This document shows positions 11,556-23,145 of a DNA stretch of 62,500 nucleotides, piece after piece. The stretch covers positions 1-62,500 of the forward strand of contig CAUYUJ010003682.1 in the NCBI GenBank assembly GCA_963575745.1, written 5' to 3'. The first letter of the stretch is position 1. Every line of letters begins with the position of its first letter. Below the pieces are notes generated by a model. The model ran no database searches, was not told the DNA's origin, and worked only from the letters and a program-made list of their open reading frames with translations. This stretch comes from Prorocentrum cordatum (Eukaryota; Sar; Dinophyceae; Prorocentrales; Prorocentraceae). Position numbers and translations under genes: made by a program.

Positions 11556-13480
11556 AGCTCAGCGAGGCGTCTTTCCAGGATGCTCGGTGGCAACGCTCCT
11601 TCTGCAGCTGGCGACGGCGCTGACATTCGATATAGTTGCGAAGTCCTTTGCCCAGGACGATGTGCACCACTCCGTGGATATCGACGCAGATGGCATCGCC
11701 CTGCAGGCGGTGGCCTCGCATCAGCACATCATGCCAGAGCCGGCCCGCAGCGCGCAAAGGCCGGCCGCCGCCCGCCGCGCGCTCGACCTCCCGATCGCAC
11801 AAGGCAAAGCCAAAGATATGTCCTCGGCGCCAGGGTTTCTGCGACCGCTCGGTGCTGGAGATTCTAGGCGTGGGTGCACGCGGAGGAGGCAAGCTGCAAT
11901 ACTCCTCTATGTGTTAGTGCATGGATAATATGAGGAAGCATCTTCCACGACTTCCACGACTAGCAGTTATGGCAAGAGCGGGGCGCGCCGTGCCTCGGCC
12001 CCGCATATCGCTTGCGATGATGCACGGGGTCCAAGTCACAATGGGCCTCTCGCTCGATCGCCCCATCCACGATGGAGATGATTCGGGTTGGATGGCATCG
12101 CGCACCGACGGGCGCCCCAACCTGGCGGGCATCTCAGTTGGAGCCGCGGCGGGACCACCATCCAGACATATTCGCAGCGGCGGAGCCTTGCACGCGCGGG
12201 CTCACACGGTCTCCGATCGCGCGCTTCCGCGTGATATCCGTCCGCAGGCGTTCGGCACTCAGGTTCGACAGTTGGGTGCTAAGCAAACTTGGAGTGAACT
12301 TGCTGGGCCAGCTGGAGCTGTCTGCAATGTATGACATCAACTTCGTCGGCGCGTGCACTCGGCCGCCTCGCGGACGACAGCCAACGGAGTTAAGATCGAC
12401 TTGAAAGTGGACCCGGACGGGGTTCGCACAGATGCAAGACGGGCATTCCTCAATCTGAACTGGAAAGAATGGGCCAGTCGTCGTGACCACGCCTCAGAGA
12501 CAACAGCACATTCTCGCGCCCATTGTGGATGTTGGCTCGCCCCACTTCAGCGATAGCTTGCACCTCGCGACCAGGCTCGGACATGGAAGCTGGAGATTCG
12601 CGACGGGGCATATCTGGGGAACACATCTTTTGGTGGGAAATGTTTGCAGGCACGCCTTCACAGCATGGCCATGCGGATTATGAGGAGTGCGTGCTCTGCC
12701 AAGATTGCAAGGGAACTCCCCATCATCGGCCGCGGTGCTGCCCGAACTTAGCAGGGGAGAGGTCATTGGCAGCCGACCAGGACATCATCGATGATGCTCA
12801 CGGTGCGCCTGTGAACGACTTCCTAAATACCCGAGCACTTATGCCGCGAGATCAAGTCCCTGCGCCCCCCCCCCCCCCCCCACCGCGCATGGAAGAGATT
12901 TGGCACTACGCCCATGGCTGTCATAATGAGATCATTACGGGCGAGGTCTACAAAGATGGAACTGGTCGCACTCATTGGATGGCCAGAAGGAGCGCGAGCA
13001 GGTTGGGGCATTGTGCCGATGTGCGATCAACGCTTTTGCGGCATGGCCTTCGGGCCCCTGCCTGGGGGTCAACAACCCGCGTCAAGAGCTGAGGTGCACG
13101 CTATGATTAAGACGCCGCGGACTGGCACACTGCCGCTGCGCGCACAAACGGATTGCACGATCACGGTGAGAAATATAAGATGGCAAGCAATGGCACTTGA
13201 ATCCTCGTCGAGCCCACGTGGACACACGGCGCCAACTGCGGCATGCCCTCGAAGACCACGGGGGCCCTCGAGCGCGCGAAGAGACAGCAGGCTGAGAAGG
13301 ACAGCAGGCACTACAGGGGCCAGAAAGGAAATGATTACGCAGATATCGCGGTGAAGAAGGGCCAATCCAAGCACGACATGTCGTTTGGTGCGCGAGCTCG
13401 GCATCGTTCCTTGCCGGAGCGCCGGAGACGGATTGCAGCTTGGATTGGCAAAATTCAGGAGCTGTCGGAGGAAAGGCCCG
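11556..13480 (+). pseudogene. LINE ORF2 remnant: post-RT zinc finger and RNase H
   Basis: Segments in shifting frames line up with a LINE of a different type from the one at 7.9 kb. Near 11625-11700 is DVHHSVDIDADGIALQAVA, as found after the RT core. A cysteine/histidine cluster lies near 12683-12745 (CVLCQDC..HHRPRC). DFLNTRALMPRDQVP is at about 12820-12865. An RNase H start, GEVYKDGTGRTHW, is at about 12940-12980, followed in another frame by RAGWGIV, QPASRAEVHAMI and LRAQTDC. A late RNase H-like GNDYADIAVKKG sits near 13330-13365. At least three frame changes separate these blocks, so no functional protein is expected. Order and motif identity support the call; boundaries are approximate. 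Confidence 0.55.
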
Positions 13481-15010
13481 CCAGGCCCCTGCCGACTGCG
13501 AAGCGGATTCGACGGCAGCAGCGACGTCGACGAGATCTACGCCAGCAAGAGCGACACGCCGCGCGGCCTCTTCTGCCCCTGCCCCAACCGCGCGGCCTAC
13601 CCCTGCTCCCACGCCAGCAGCGGCACCAGCTGGAGCGCATTTATTCCGGCTGGAAATGCACAAATGGCCCGCGCTTTGCGCGAACCGCCGCAGGTAGGAA
13701 ACGCTCGGCCTTGCAAACATACCCAGTTGGATGGTTTGCGGCGCCCAGGGTATCGGCAGCCCCCCGATAGCCCGAGCCCCCCGCGGAGCGCCTCCGCCTC
13801 CGCCCCCGCCCCCAAGCGGGTCGGACTCCTGCGCCCGGGGGCCAGGCCAGGCCCGCGGAAGAGCTGGCAGAACCATTTGTTCGGCGGATTCAATTTTTGG
13901 CGGGATTCGAGCCTCGCCCCTGGGGGGTGGTCCGCGAGGCCATCGGTGCTCCGGTCGAAGGCTCGAAGAAGCGCCCCCGTCTGGCGGCCCGAGCAGGGTC
14001 ACTGCGGCCTCTCCCAGCACGGCGCCCCCGGCCGACGGCGTCGCTCCGCCGGGGCAACATCTTGTATAGAGCTGGAAATAATTCATTGCATGAAATGCGG
14101 ATCCTTCTCAGGGACGGCGGCTAGGTTTCAATAGCATGCCACTTGAGATCCGCAGTCGAGATAACCCGCAGCGGAAATGGCGCAGAGAGAAGTTCGCTTG
14201 AGGACGCCATCCCAAGGATGGCAAGAAGCATCCAATTCCGTTGCCCCGATGGGTCTCGGTCTCAGATCTCGCGGTGAAGTGGTTGGGCCTGCACGAGAAT
14301 CTTACATAATCAGTATCGAAATTCGTTCGGTTTTGATTGTTTGGAGGAGCTGGCGTTTGGATCGTTCTCTCGGGTTTTTCATTTGCGCCTGGCCAGGGCT
14401 TCCTGGCCAGAGGGGGCAGCGCGCCCCGCTGTCGTGATGCATGATTATGATGGGCTCGGTGCGTCGCATCGCATTAGTTCTGCGGTAGGTTGCTTCTCAT
14501 GTTTTCCCCAGGTCTCTGCCCCGTCCCGAACCCGAATTCGGCGCGTTGTCTCAAGTGTTCGTTGCTCGTTTTCCTTTTCGTTCCCTTTATCATCCCCCCC
14601 TGTTCTGCCCCCCAAGTTATAATATGTTGTCGGGCAGGGCACTATGTGCCACGCATGTACACATATATACATACAAATAGATATGAACCTGCATACGTAC
14701 ATATGAAATGTATAAAACAGACATATCAACAAACTGAACAACAGCACATCAACAATCACAAAAGCAGAAAGCAAAACTGCATATACGACAAGAAGCGCAC
14801 CCGAAGCCAACAAAACACGAAACGAAAAACACCAAAAAGATGACCACGTTCAAAAAAAAACAAGCATACTGTAAACAAACATATAGAAATTGCACAACCG
14901 TGAAATCAACATAAAAAGCAACACCGACCGCCAGCAACAACAACCACGAAGGACAGCAAACCAAATGCTTAAACAAACGCCTGCAAGCCAACGCAAAAGA
15001 AAACACAAAC

Positions 15011-15060
<50 letters not shown>

Positions 15061-15424
15061 GCCGAACAACGAAATGATCATAATATAACAAAGGAGCAAG
15101 TTGAGGGGGGGGGCGTTCCCCCATACCCTTTTCCTTTCTTCCCAGTCAGTATTCCTTTGCGGAGCAGAACCATGGAAAACCAAACAAAAGACATAGCGAG
15201 CAACAAATTCTGGGGAACTGGATGGGGGACCCCTCCCCCCCAGCAAGTTCCCAGGGATTCGTCTTACGTTGCATTTGTTGTGTTTACGCGTGGTCTTTCC
15301 TCATGGGTTTCCTTGATTATCCCCCAGCAGGTTCACGACTGTTCTCGTTTGTTTTGTTCCCAAACATCCTGTGGCGTTGGGCCCCCGGTTTCAAAAAAAA
15401 CAGTGTCACGCGCCCTCATCCTCG
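13481..15424. other. Non-coding stretch with AT-rich part and (TA)n
   Basis: The segment 13481-14080 may be the worn tail of the preceding LINE. At 14600-15060 the base composition is AT-rich and contains an uninterrupted (TA)n at about 15015-15058. Minus-strand frames here are hydrophobic only because the DNA is AT-rich. At 15205-15260 a GGGGAACT/AGTTCCC inverted pair is visible. The segment 15340-15405 carries the flank motif shared with 47000-47060 and 50565-50640. Confidence 0.5.
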
Positions 15425-15845
15425 CCCTCTCTCCTCCTCCTCCTCCTCCTCCTCCTCCTCCTCCTCCTCCTCCTCCTCCTCCAACTCCTCCTCCTCCTCC
15501 TCCTCCCCCTCCTCCCCCTCCTCCTCCTCCTCCTCCTCATCATCATCATCATCTTTATCCTCCTCCTCCTCCTCCTCCTCCTCCTCCCTCCTCCTCCTCC
15601 TCCCCTCCCCCTCCCTTCTCTCCCTCCTCCTCCTCCCTCCTCCCTCCTCTCCTCCTCCCTCCTCCTCTCCCTCCTCCCTCCTCCCTCCTCCCTCCTCCCT
15701 CCTCCTCCTCCTCCCTCCTCCCTCCTCCTCCTCCCCCTCCTCCTCCACCTCCTCCTCCTCCTCCCCCTCCCCTCCTCCTCCTCCTCCTCCCTCCCTCCTC
15801 CTCCTCCCCTCCTCCTCCTCCTCCTCCTCCTCCCTCCTCCTTTTT
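15425..15845. repeat. (TCC)n pyrimidine block
   Basis: About 420 bp of CTCCTCC and CCCTCC with short CAT and TTT interruptions. It leads into the 90-bp satellite. Confidence 0.95.
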
Positions 15846-15884
15846 ATCCTTGCATCTTCCATCCGCCCCCCGGATATCAACCTG

Positions 15885-16638
15885 TTCGGCACGCCCCTCA
15901 TTCGCTTCGTGGCCCACAGGGAGCTCCACCGAGCGCCTCCAGCCGGGCCCAATCAGACACGCCCCTCATACACTGCGTGGCCCCATAGGGAGCTCCCGCT
16001 AGGGCTTCCGCGGCGCGTTTGCATGCGTCCGCCCGACCCAGTTCGGCACGCCCCTCACGCGTTGCGTGGCCCCATAGGGAGCTCCACCGAAGACCTCCGC
16101 GGTGGGTTCGAATTCATCCGCCCTACGCATGTCGGCACACCCCTCACACTTTGCGTGGCCTCATATGGAGTTCCACCGAGGATCCCCGCGTTGAGTTCGC
16201 GTGCGTCCGCCCGACCCATGTCGGCACGCCCTCACACGCTGCGCGGCCCCATATGGGAACTCCACCAAAGGTTTCCGTGGTGGGTTTGCGTGTGTCCTCC
16301 CTACCCGTGCCGGCAAACCCCTCACACGTTGCGTGGCCTTATATGGAGTTCCACCGAGGTACCCCGCGTTGAGTTCGCGTGCGTCCGCCCGACCCATGTC
16401 GGCACGCCCTTCACACGTTGCGCGGCCCCATAGGGAACTCCACCAAAGGCTTTCGTGGTGGGTTCGCATGCGTCCGCCCTACCCATGCGGGCACACCCCT
16501 CACACGTTGCGTGGCCTCATATGGAGTTGCACCGAGGGCCCCCGCGTTGAGTTCGCATGCGTCCGTCCGACCCATGTCGGCACGCCCCTCACACGCTGCG
16601 CGGCCCCATAGGGACCTCCACCAATGGCCTCCGTGGTG
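15885..16638. repeat. About 90-bp satellite array, eight to nine monomers
   Basis: Monomers contain GGCACGCCCCTCACACG, TGCGTGGCCCCATAGGGA and AGCTCCACCRA boxes, then a GTGGGTTCGCATGCGTCCG-type box. The CATAGGGA or CATATGGA box recurs at about 15919, 15987, 16077, 16166, 16256, 16344, 16433, 16521 and 16611. From 16077 on, TAGGGAACTCC-like and TATGGAGTTCC-like monomers largely alternate, giving a dimer of about 178 bp. The array ends exactly where the spliced-leader sequence of the next LINE begins. The same family flanks the LINE fragment at 47.4-50.1 kb. Confidence 0.9.
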
Positions 16639-16660
16639 TCCGTAGCCATTTTGGCTCAAG
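16639..16660 (+). other. Dinoflagellate spliced-leader relict heading a LINE
   Basis: All 22 nt match the dinoflagellate leader (CCGTAGCC...GGCTCAAG, with T as the variable first base). It is not an SL RNA gene, since no GT donor follows. Its position at the head of a LINE indicates that a trans-spliced retroelement mRNA was copied into DNA. Confidence 0.93.
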
Positions 16661-16835
16661 ACCCTATGCTTGGGGGGCTGCTAGCTTCCTGGCACAAACG
16701 GGATAGCTCTGTTCCCCGAGCTCGCGATCCATCCTTTTGTGGTGCCAGGTCCGCCCCTGGCAACCACTTGCCCCCCTCGGCCCGAGGGTGCGCAGTCTTC
16801 CTCCTCGGCCTAGTTGCCTGGGCCTTCCTGCTCTC

Positions 16836-17834
16836 ATGGCGAAGTGCTGGCAGTGCGTGCGCTGTGGCGGCTATACCCCGCAGCACCTCTCCCTCTGCAT
16901 CAGGGCGGGCTGCAAGGGCAAGCACTCCGACCGCAACGTGCCTGCGACGAACGACACCGAAGCCAAGCCACGCGGCAAGTGGGCAGTCGGAGGCGGAGGA
17001 GAGGGAGCCCCTTGGCACAAAGGTCCCAAAGGCGGCGGCAAGGGGCGTGGAGGCAAAGGGCTCGGACCTAACGGTGGAGGGTCCAATGCCAGCACCACGG
17101 TCACCCTTGGCCCCGACAAGATCGCCGCCTACGCCGCCATGGCCCTGGAGTCGTACGAACTCGTCAAGGATGTTCTCTCCCGCAGCAGTCGCGACAAGGT
17201 CGAGCTGGCACGCCGAAAGGCAGCCGCTGGAGTCTTGGGCGCTGAGGCGAGGAAGCTCCCCTTGGCAGTCGACCAGGCCTCCCTCGCCGTCGCCGATGCT
17301 GCGGCCAAGCGAGAGCGGCTCTTGGAGAGCTCACGCAAGGCCTTGGAGGCGCTCGCGGACGCGGAGAAGGCCCTCGCGGACCGCAAGGCGGAGCTCGAGG
17401 AGGCGAAGAAGCAGGCAGCCAAGCTCTACTCGGCCACCACTGCGGAGGAAACCATCCGCACGCTCAAGGAGAAGGGCGCCACCATCGACACCGAGGGCAA
17501 GTCTGGAGCGGACGTTGTGGACAGCCTCGCCAAGCTCTTGGGCGAGATGGCCACTTCGGCTGCAGCCACTGGACATCCTCCTGGGCCTGAACAACAGCGG
17601 GGCGGCCATGCCGCAAGCGAGGCTGGAGGAGCAGGTGCTGGCGCGGCTGGCGAGGCCGAGCAAGAGGACACCCCTATGGCACAGCCAGAAGGGGACGTTT
17701 TCGACAAGTTCATGGGCTCCGACGACCTTGGGGGGCTCCTCGGCAGCGCGACGGACGACAACGAGAGGAAGCGGCTCCAGGAAGCGCTCGGCACCCTCCG
17801 AGCGGCCAAGCGGTCACGCACCGCAGGAGGCTAG
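16836..17834 (+). CDS. LINE ORF1: zinc-finger, coiled-coil RNA-binding-type protein
   Basis: The start chosen is the ATG 176 nt after the leader, because the protein then opens with a cysteine cluster (C-x2-C-x2-C at residues 4-10, further Cys near 20-25, the last near CKGKH). An upstream in-frame ATG at 16737 is possible. A Gly/Lys-rich basic stretch follows (about 45-85), then a long Ala/Glu/Lys-rich segment predicted to be a coiled coil (about 95-230), an Ala/Gly-rich linker and a C-terminal ERKRLQEALGTLRAAKRS helix. Such a layout is usual for LINE ORF1 proteins that coat element RNA. It is about 333 aa and intact. The fragment at 47381-47867 is homologous from the coiled coil onward. Confidence 0.65.
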   Translation: MAKCWQCVRCGGYTPQHLSLCIRAGCKGKHSDRNVPATNDTEAKPRGKWAVGGGGEGAPWHKGPKGGGKGRGGKGLGPNGGGSNASTTVTLGPDKIAAYAAMALESYELVKDVLSRSSRDKVELARRKAAAGVLGAEARKLPLAVDQASLAVADAAAKRERLLESSRKALEALADAEKALADRKAELEEAKKQAAKLYSATTAEETIRTLKEKGATIDTEGKSGADVVDSLAKLLGEMATSAAATGHPPGPEQQRGGHAASEAGGAGAGAAGEAEQEDTPMAQPEGDVFDKFMGSDDLGGLLGSATDDNERKRLQEALGTLRAAKRSRTAGG

Positions 17835-17842
17835 CAGCGCGG

Positions 17843-20800
17843 CGATCGGCGGCAGTCGGTCGTCGACCCTGCCCCGCCGGGCGGACGAGCAAGGCAGGTG
17901 GTGGGTCGGACTCGCGGTCAACTGTAACGCCTGGCCTCGGTTCGCCAACCTGCTAGGCACCTCCGCGGTCAGGCACTGCGATTTCGTGGCCGCCCAGGAC
18001 ACGCACCTGGATTCGCGGCGCACACATGATGCACAAGGTCAACTCAGCAGGCCCGGATGGGTCTCGGAGGCTGCACCAGCGATCAATGCTGGGCCAGGCT
18101 CCCAGGGTACTGGAGGCCTCGTGCAAATGGCGCCCCAGCATCTTGGGCTCGGGCCTTTCGACCTGCTCGGCAGGCCAGCCGTGCTCGTACCTGGGCGAGC
18201 CATTATTTCCCACTTCAACGGCGTCTGCAGGGGAGGCATTGCGTGGGTCAATATCTATTTGGAGGTCAATGTCGGCCCCAACAAGAGCAACGCAGATACG
18301 CTGTACGCGGTGCTCAGGGCGCTCCAGGCTGCCAGCAGGCCCTTCGTCGTCGGAGGGGACTTCAACATGGAGCCGTCGGTCTTGGCAGAGTCGGGCTGGC
18401 TGCAAGCTGCGCAGGCGGTGGCGGCAGCTCCTTCTGAGGCCACACGCAGGCCAGCTGGCAGGATCATCGACTACTTCGCGGTCTCCAGGTGCTTCCGAGG
18501 GGCCAAGGCCAGCGTCGTGCACGGGCCCGACCTCAGCCCGCACTACCCTGTCGCGCTCGAGCTGCCCGGGCCCAGCAGGCACCAGGACATCACGGTCATG
18601 CGCACTGCGAAGCAGCTGCCGCTGGCCAAGCCGCTAGCGCGCTGCTCGCGGGACCACGCACCTGCCTGGGAGGAGGCGCGGGAGAGGATCGCCAACACCG
18701 GCGACGTGGATTGCATGTGGTGCATCTTCATCGGCCAGGCGGAGACCAACATGATCGGCGCATGCGGGCTCCTCCATGAGCACGACAGGTACGCAGGCCG
18801 AGGGCAGCGACCCTGGCTTGTGAGCACTTCGGCTACGGCACCGTCGCCACCGAGACTGCCAAGGGCCAAGCGGGCGTCGACGTGGTGCAGGGCGATCGCC
18901 ATCTGCCCCAGGGACGCTGCGCAGATCGAGCGCCCGCTCACAAGGCTGGGCGCGCTCCGTGCCTTGCGCAAGTTGGTCAGCAGGCCCCCATCCGAGCTCA
19001 GCGAGCTGCAGCGCGCTATTCACGTGATAGCCACAGGAGCCGGCAGCTACTCCCTCCCACAGCTGGACGTTCTCAGTGCGGCATGCTTCAGCTGGTCGGA
19101 GAAGATGGGCAAGACTGACATGGACCAGGCCTCCCAGAACTACAACGAGTGGGTGCTGCACTCTGTGGCCACAGGCACAGGCGGCATCCACGCGGCCACC
19201 AAGATGGCGCAGAGCTGGAATGCGAAGCCCGCCAAGCCAGACGGCGAGCCGCCGTCCACCATCCAGCAAAGACTGCAGACGCTAGTGGACGAGTGGTCGG
19301 GTTACTGGGATGTGGCGGCACCGAGTGAGCAGGAGCCTGCGGGGCACCACGTCGCATGGCCACAAGATCTCGGAGAGCGCCCTGACAGACCTTCAGTTGC
19401 TGAGCTGAGGAAGGTAATCGCGTCTTGCAGGCCTCAGTCTGGGTCCAATTTCGACAGCTTACGGCCCTGTGAGTTCAATCTCATGGATGACCAAGGCATC
19501 AAGGCGCTCATCGATCTCATCATGGCCATTGAGGCGAAGGCCGACTGGCCCAGCTCTTTCATCACGAAGATGGCCTTCATCCCCAAGGCTGACGGGGGCC
19601 TTCGTCCCATTGCCCTTCTAGCTGCGGTGGTACGTGTGCACGGAAGGCTCAGAAGGCCCCTCATGCAAAAGTGAGAAAGACAATGACAGGCTTTATTGGT
19701 GGGCTTGTTCGGGTCGCGCTTGCGACAGAGCGGTGTGGCAGCAGCAGACGAGGTCAGAGTGGGTCGCGATGATGGCGGAGCTGCACCCTGACCAGGACTG
19801 GGCCTCTGCCAGCATCCTGCTCGACCTGTGGAAGGCGTTCGAGCAAGTCTCTCATCAAAGCCTGGTGCAAGCGGCCACCAAGTACGGGTTCCCGCTGTGG
19901 CTGGCCACGTTGTAGATCTCGCTGCATCGTGCGCCGCGGGTCCTGCACTTAGACGGATGCTGCTCGCAGGAGCTGCAGGTATACCAGGCGGTGCTAGCAG
20001 GGGATGCGTTCGCCACGGGCTTCATGAAGCTCATGCTGTTGCACCCAGTGGACGAGATGGTCGCAAAGTTCGGGGCTGTTGAGCCAGCGATCGTGGTCGA
20101 CGACCTGGTGCTGCAGCGCTGGGGCAGCACTGAGAGAGTCCAAGACACCTGGTAGGTGCCACACGGCACCTCGTGCAGCATTTGAAGCAGGTGAAGCTCA
20201 AGATCGCCGTTAAGAAGTCCAGGGTCCTAGGTAACTCGACTGGGGTCCGCTGCAATATCTCCAGGCGGCTGCTCAAGGTTGCTGGGGTGCTTGGCGCGCG
20301 CCACGCGCGGAACCTCGGCATCGATCATGCTGAAGGGCGACGAGCAGCTAGGGCGATTCGGCAGCAGCGGTTCGCCAATGTCGAGTTGCGCAGGGGGAAG
20401 CTGCGCAGCTTCCTGGGGCTACGGAAAGGGCGTACCGCGGCTGCCAAGGTGGCCTACACTGGCGTACACCCTTCGGCCCTCTACGGCGTCAACTGCACAG
20501 GCCTCAACGAGAGCGAGATGTCCAAGATGAGGCCCATCACTGTCAGAGCCGTGGAAGCCAGACCAGCAGGCAAGAGCGCCACTGCAGCGCTGATGCTCCC
20601 AGGGGCCAGGAACCTGGACCCCATTTTCGCCGCCACGCTTGGGCCCGTGATGCTGCTGGCTCGGGCAGCCTGGGAGCAGTGGATCCCGACGTCGATGCTC
20701 AAGTCAACCTTCGAGTGGAACGTGAAGGTGGCCAAGAACTGGTCCGACGTGCGCGGACCGATCGGAGCCGCGGTCAAGTCGCTGCAGAGGATCGGCTTCA

Positions 20801-21511
20801 CGCTGCCCGCCTTCACTGACTGGGTCTCCGAGGCTGGCGAGGAGCTCAATCTGGCAGTTCACTCGCCGTGGACGGTGAGGCAGATCGTCACCAAGTCCGT
20901 CGAGCACTGGCAGCTGGCGCAGCTGGCAAAGTCAACGCACTACGGGATTTTCGAAGCTAGGGGAGTCGTCTTGCCGCAAGTCCGACGGTGGATCTTGTCC
21001 GGGAGGGGTTCGACCAAGGTGGCGCGGAGCTGGAGGACCTTGACCCCTAGCGAGGCTGGGTACGCCAGATCATGCCTGGTTGACGGTCAGTGGTTTGATG
21101 AGAGACGCTGTGCTGCAGGCCTCAGCTCGTACTCGGTATGCTCGCTGTGCCCAGACAAGCTAGGCACGCTGTGGCATCGGCATATGGAGTGCCAGGATGC
21201 TTGGCCCAACCTCTCGCTGCCGATGGAGCTGGAGCGCTTCAAGGGCATGGGCGACTCCACCACGATCAGGACGCTGTTCGAGCGACTGTGGCTACCCGAG
21301 CCACGCGCAGGGTGGGCGCCGCTTGGCGACGACCTCCATGCACATGCGCAGTGGATCAAGAGCTACGAGGAGGGCATGCCGTTTGCTGTTCCCGACTTGT
21401 ACGCCGATGGCGTCTTCATCGACGGGGGAACCCAGATCGCTTGTGCTGGTTGTGCAGTGGTGGCCCTTCCGCCTAGTGGCGACAGCGTACGTGCCGCGGC
21501 TGAATGGGGGT
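17843..21511 (+). pseudogene. LINE ORF2 (APE endonuclease, RT, zinc finger, start of RNase H), broken
   Basis: Order of domains: an apurinic-type endonuclease (WWVGLAVNCN at about 17900, VGGDFNMEP at about 18350-18375, DLSPHYPVAL at about 18530-18555), a linker, the RT (KADGGLRPIA near 19590; motif A LLDLWKAFEQV near 19820-19850; motif C IVVDDLVLQ near 20090-20115), VHPSALYGVNCTGL near 20465, a CSLCPDK..H..EC finger near 21140-21200, and an RNase H start VFIDGG near 21410. Breaks: a TGG-to-TGA change and a 2-bp loss near 19672 relative to the 49750 copy, a CAG-to-TAG change at 19913, and another frame change near 20150. The RNase H is cut off by a GGA tract at about 21511. Confidence 0.8.
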
Positions 21512-21720
21512 AGGAGTAGGAGGAGGAAGAGGAAGAGGAAGAGGAGGAGGAGGAGGAGGAGGAAGAGGAAGAGGAAGAGGAAGAGGAAGAGGAAGAGGAG
21601 GAGGAGGAGGAGGAGGAGGAGGAGGAGGGGAGAGAGAGAGAGAGAGAGACGAAGAGAGGCGGAGGAAGAAGGAGGACGAAGGAGGAAGGAGGAAGAGGAG
21701 GAGGGAAGAGAAGGGGTTTC
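21512..21720. repeat. GGA/GAAGAG homopurine tract truncating the LINE
   Basis: An almost pure purine stretch containing (GGA)n, (GAAGAG)n and (GA)n. It replaces the remaining RNase H and the 3' end of the LINE. Confidence 0.95.
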
Positions 21721-22289
21721 TGCGAAATCGTGCAATCGAAGGGTGGAGGGGGCGAAAACGAACCGAAACCGGCTCTGGGCGCTGTCACCTACCTTTGTTT
21801 AATTTGGGGCATTCGTGGCGCCATTCGGAATGAACTATAATTTGTTGGAGCGGCAAATGTACCATCCCGATGTTGGTGGTAATCGTTTCCTCCTCAGATT
21901 ATCTCATCTAAATCTTCCGTCCTTCGCTCGGACGATCATGCTTTTATGAATCATTTGACGCTGCAGTGGCTCCGAGCTGCGGCACGCTGCTGGGTAGACG
22001 GCGAGAGATCTTTGCACGAACGACTCGCCCCCGACTGCTCAAAGACATGTCCGTGTGAGGTCAGGTCCGTGTCTCAGCTCGACCTGTTCTGCCCAGGAAG
22101 TGCTGACGGCATGCGTCGACAGCAGAATCCTCCGAGGTCGAACGCCGCTGCAGGCGAGCGCTGCCGGGGGCGAGCGGCGTGCAAAGATGTAAGCTACTGT
22201 TGGCCCCTGCCGACGATGAGTTCTCTCCCTCGGAGGAGGAAGAGGAGGAGGAGGGAGGAGGAGCAGGAGGAGGAGGAGGAGGGACCAGT
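21721..22289. other. Unassigned stretch
   Basis: No recognisable gene is present. A plus-strand frame at 21946-22410 has no family features and runs through a GGA patch at 22228-22282. Confidence 0.4.
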
Positions 22290-22760
22290 GGAAACCAAAG
22301 AGGCATCAACGATGTTGGAATGTACCCTCCCTCCAAGCTCCCTCTTCACAGGCCCCTACAACGGTTCATTTCCATTGAGGGAACTGCCTCGTTGGAAGAC
22401 AACAGTCTGAAGATCCTGAAGCGTGTGTAACTTTTGAAAACGAATGTGCGCGGCGCTAAGGCGAGAGCCACAGTTTGAAAACGACCCTCCCTCAATCCGT
22501 GAAACGTGTGTTTAAATTCTAAGAACGAATGCGCGCGGCGCTAAGGCGAGAGCCACATTTTGAAAACGACCCGCCCTCAATCCGTGTAACTCTTGCAAAA
22601 TGTGAAAACGAATGTGTGCGGCGCTCAGGCGAGAGCCACATTTTGAAAGCGACCCACCCTCCATCCGTGAAACTGCTGTCACTTCTGAAGCTTCAGAATC
22701 ATGAACGGTGAGGAAGTCTCAGGCGAAACGCCCGGCCCGCCCTAAAAACTGGCCTCGGGG
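22290..22760 (-). repeat. Composite repeat: head module, 83-bp monomers, tail module
   Basis: In plus-strand order: a head module (about 22295-22425, with CATCAACGATGTTGGA and TCCAAGCTCC), three monomers of about 83-85 bp carrying GCGCGGCGCT and GGCGAGAGCCACA (near 22451, 22536 and 22619), then a tail module (about 22675-22760, with GGTGAGGAAGTCTCAGGCGA and GGCCTCGGGGTGCGAC). The same three parts appear in reverse order and opposite orientation at 44712-45365. Both are embedded between homopurine/homopyrimidine blocks. Non-coding. Confidence 0.85.
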
Positions 22761-22789
22761 TGCGACAGGGAGGAGTTATCGATAAGGAG

Positions 22790-23145
22790 AAGGAATGGAG
22801 GAGGAGGGAGGAGGAGGAGGAGGACGAGAGGAGGAGGAGGAGAGGAGGAGGAGGAGGAGGAGGGGAGGAGGAGGGAGGGAGGGGAGGAGGGAGGAGGAGG
22901 AGGGAGAGGAGGGAGGAGGGAGGAGGAGGGAGGAGAGGAGGAGGAGGAGGAGGAGGGAGGGAGGAGGAGGGAGGAGGAGGAGAGAGGAGGAGGAGCCGAC
23001 GGAGGGAGGAGGAGGAGGAGGAGGAGAGGAGGAGGAGGAGGAGAGGGAGGAGGAGGGAGGAGGAGGAGGAGGAGGAGGAGGAGGAGGAGCCAGAGGAGGG
23101 GGAGGAGGAGGAGGAGGAGGAGGAGGAGGAGGATCTCGGCCCCGA
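22790..23145. repeat. (GGA)n block
   Basis: About 350 bp of GGAGGA with GGGAGG and AGAGGA variants. No coding signal is seen. Confidence 0.95.

Noticed and set aside
14445-15246. Hydrophobic minus-strand frames resembling membrane or organellar proteins
   Set aside because: They are produced by AT-rich DNA and a (TA)n run; no conserved motif.
15222-16433. 403-aa Ser/Pro-rich frame
   Set aside because: It is composed of a TCC tract plus satellite monomers; no family features.
16639-16680. SL RNA gene
   Set aside because: No GT donor follows the leader, and the sequence continues into a LINE 5' UTR.
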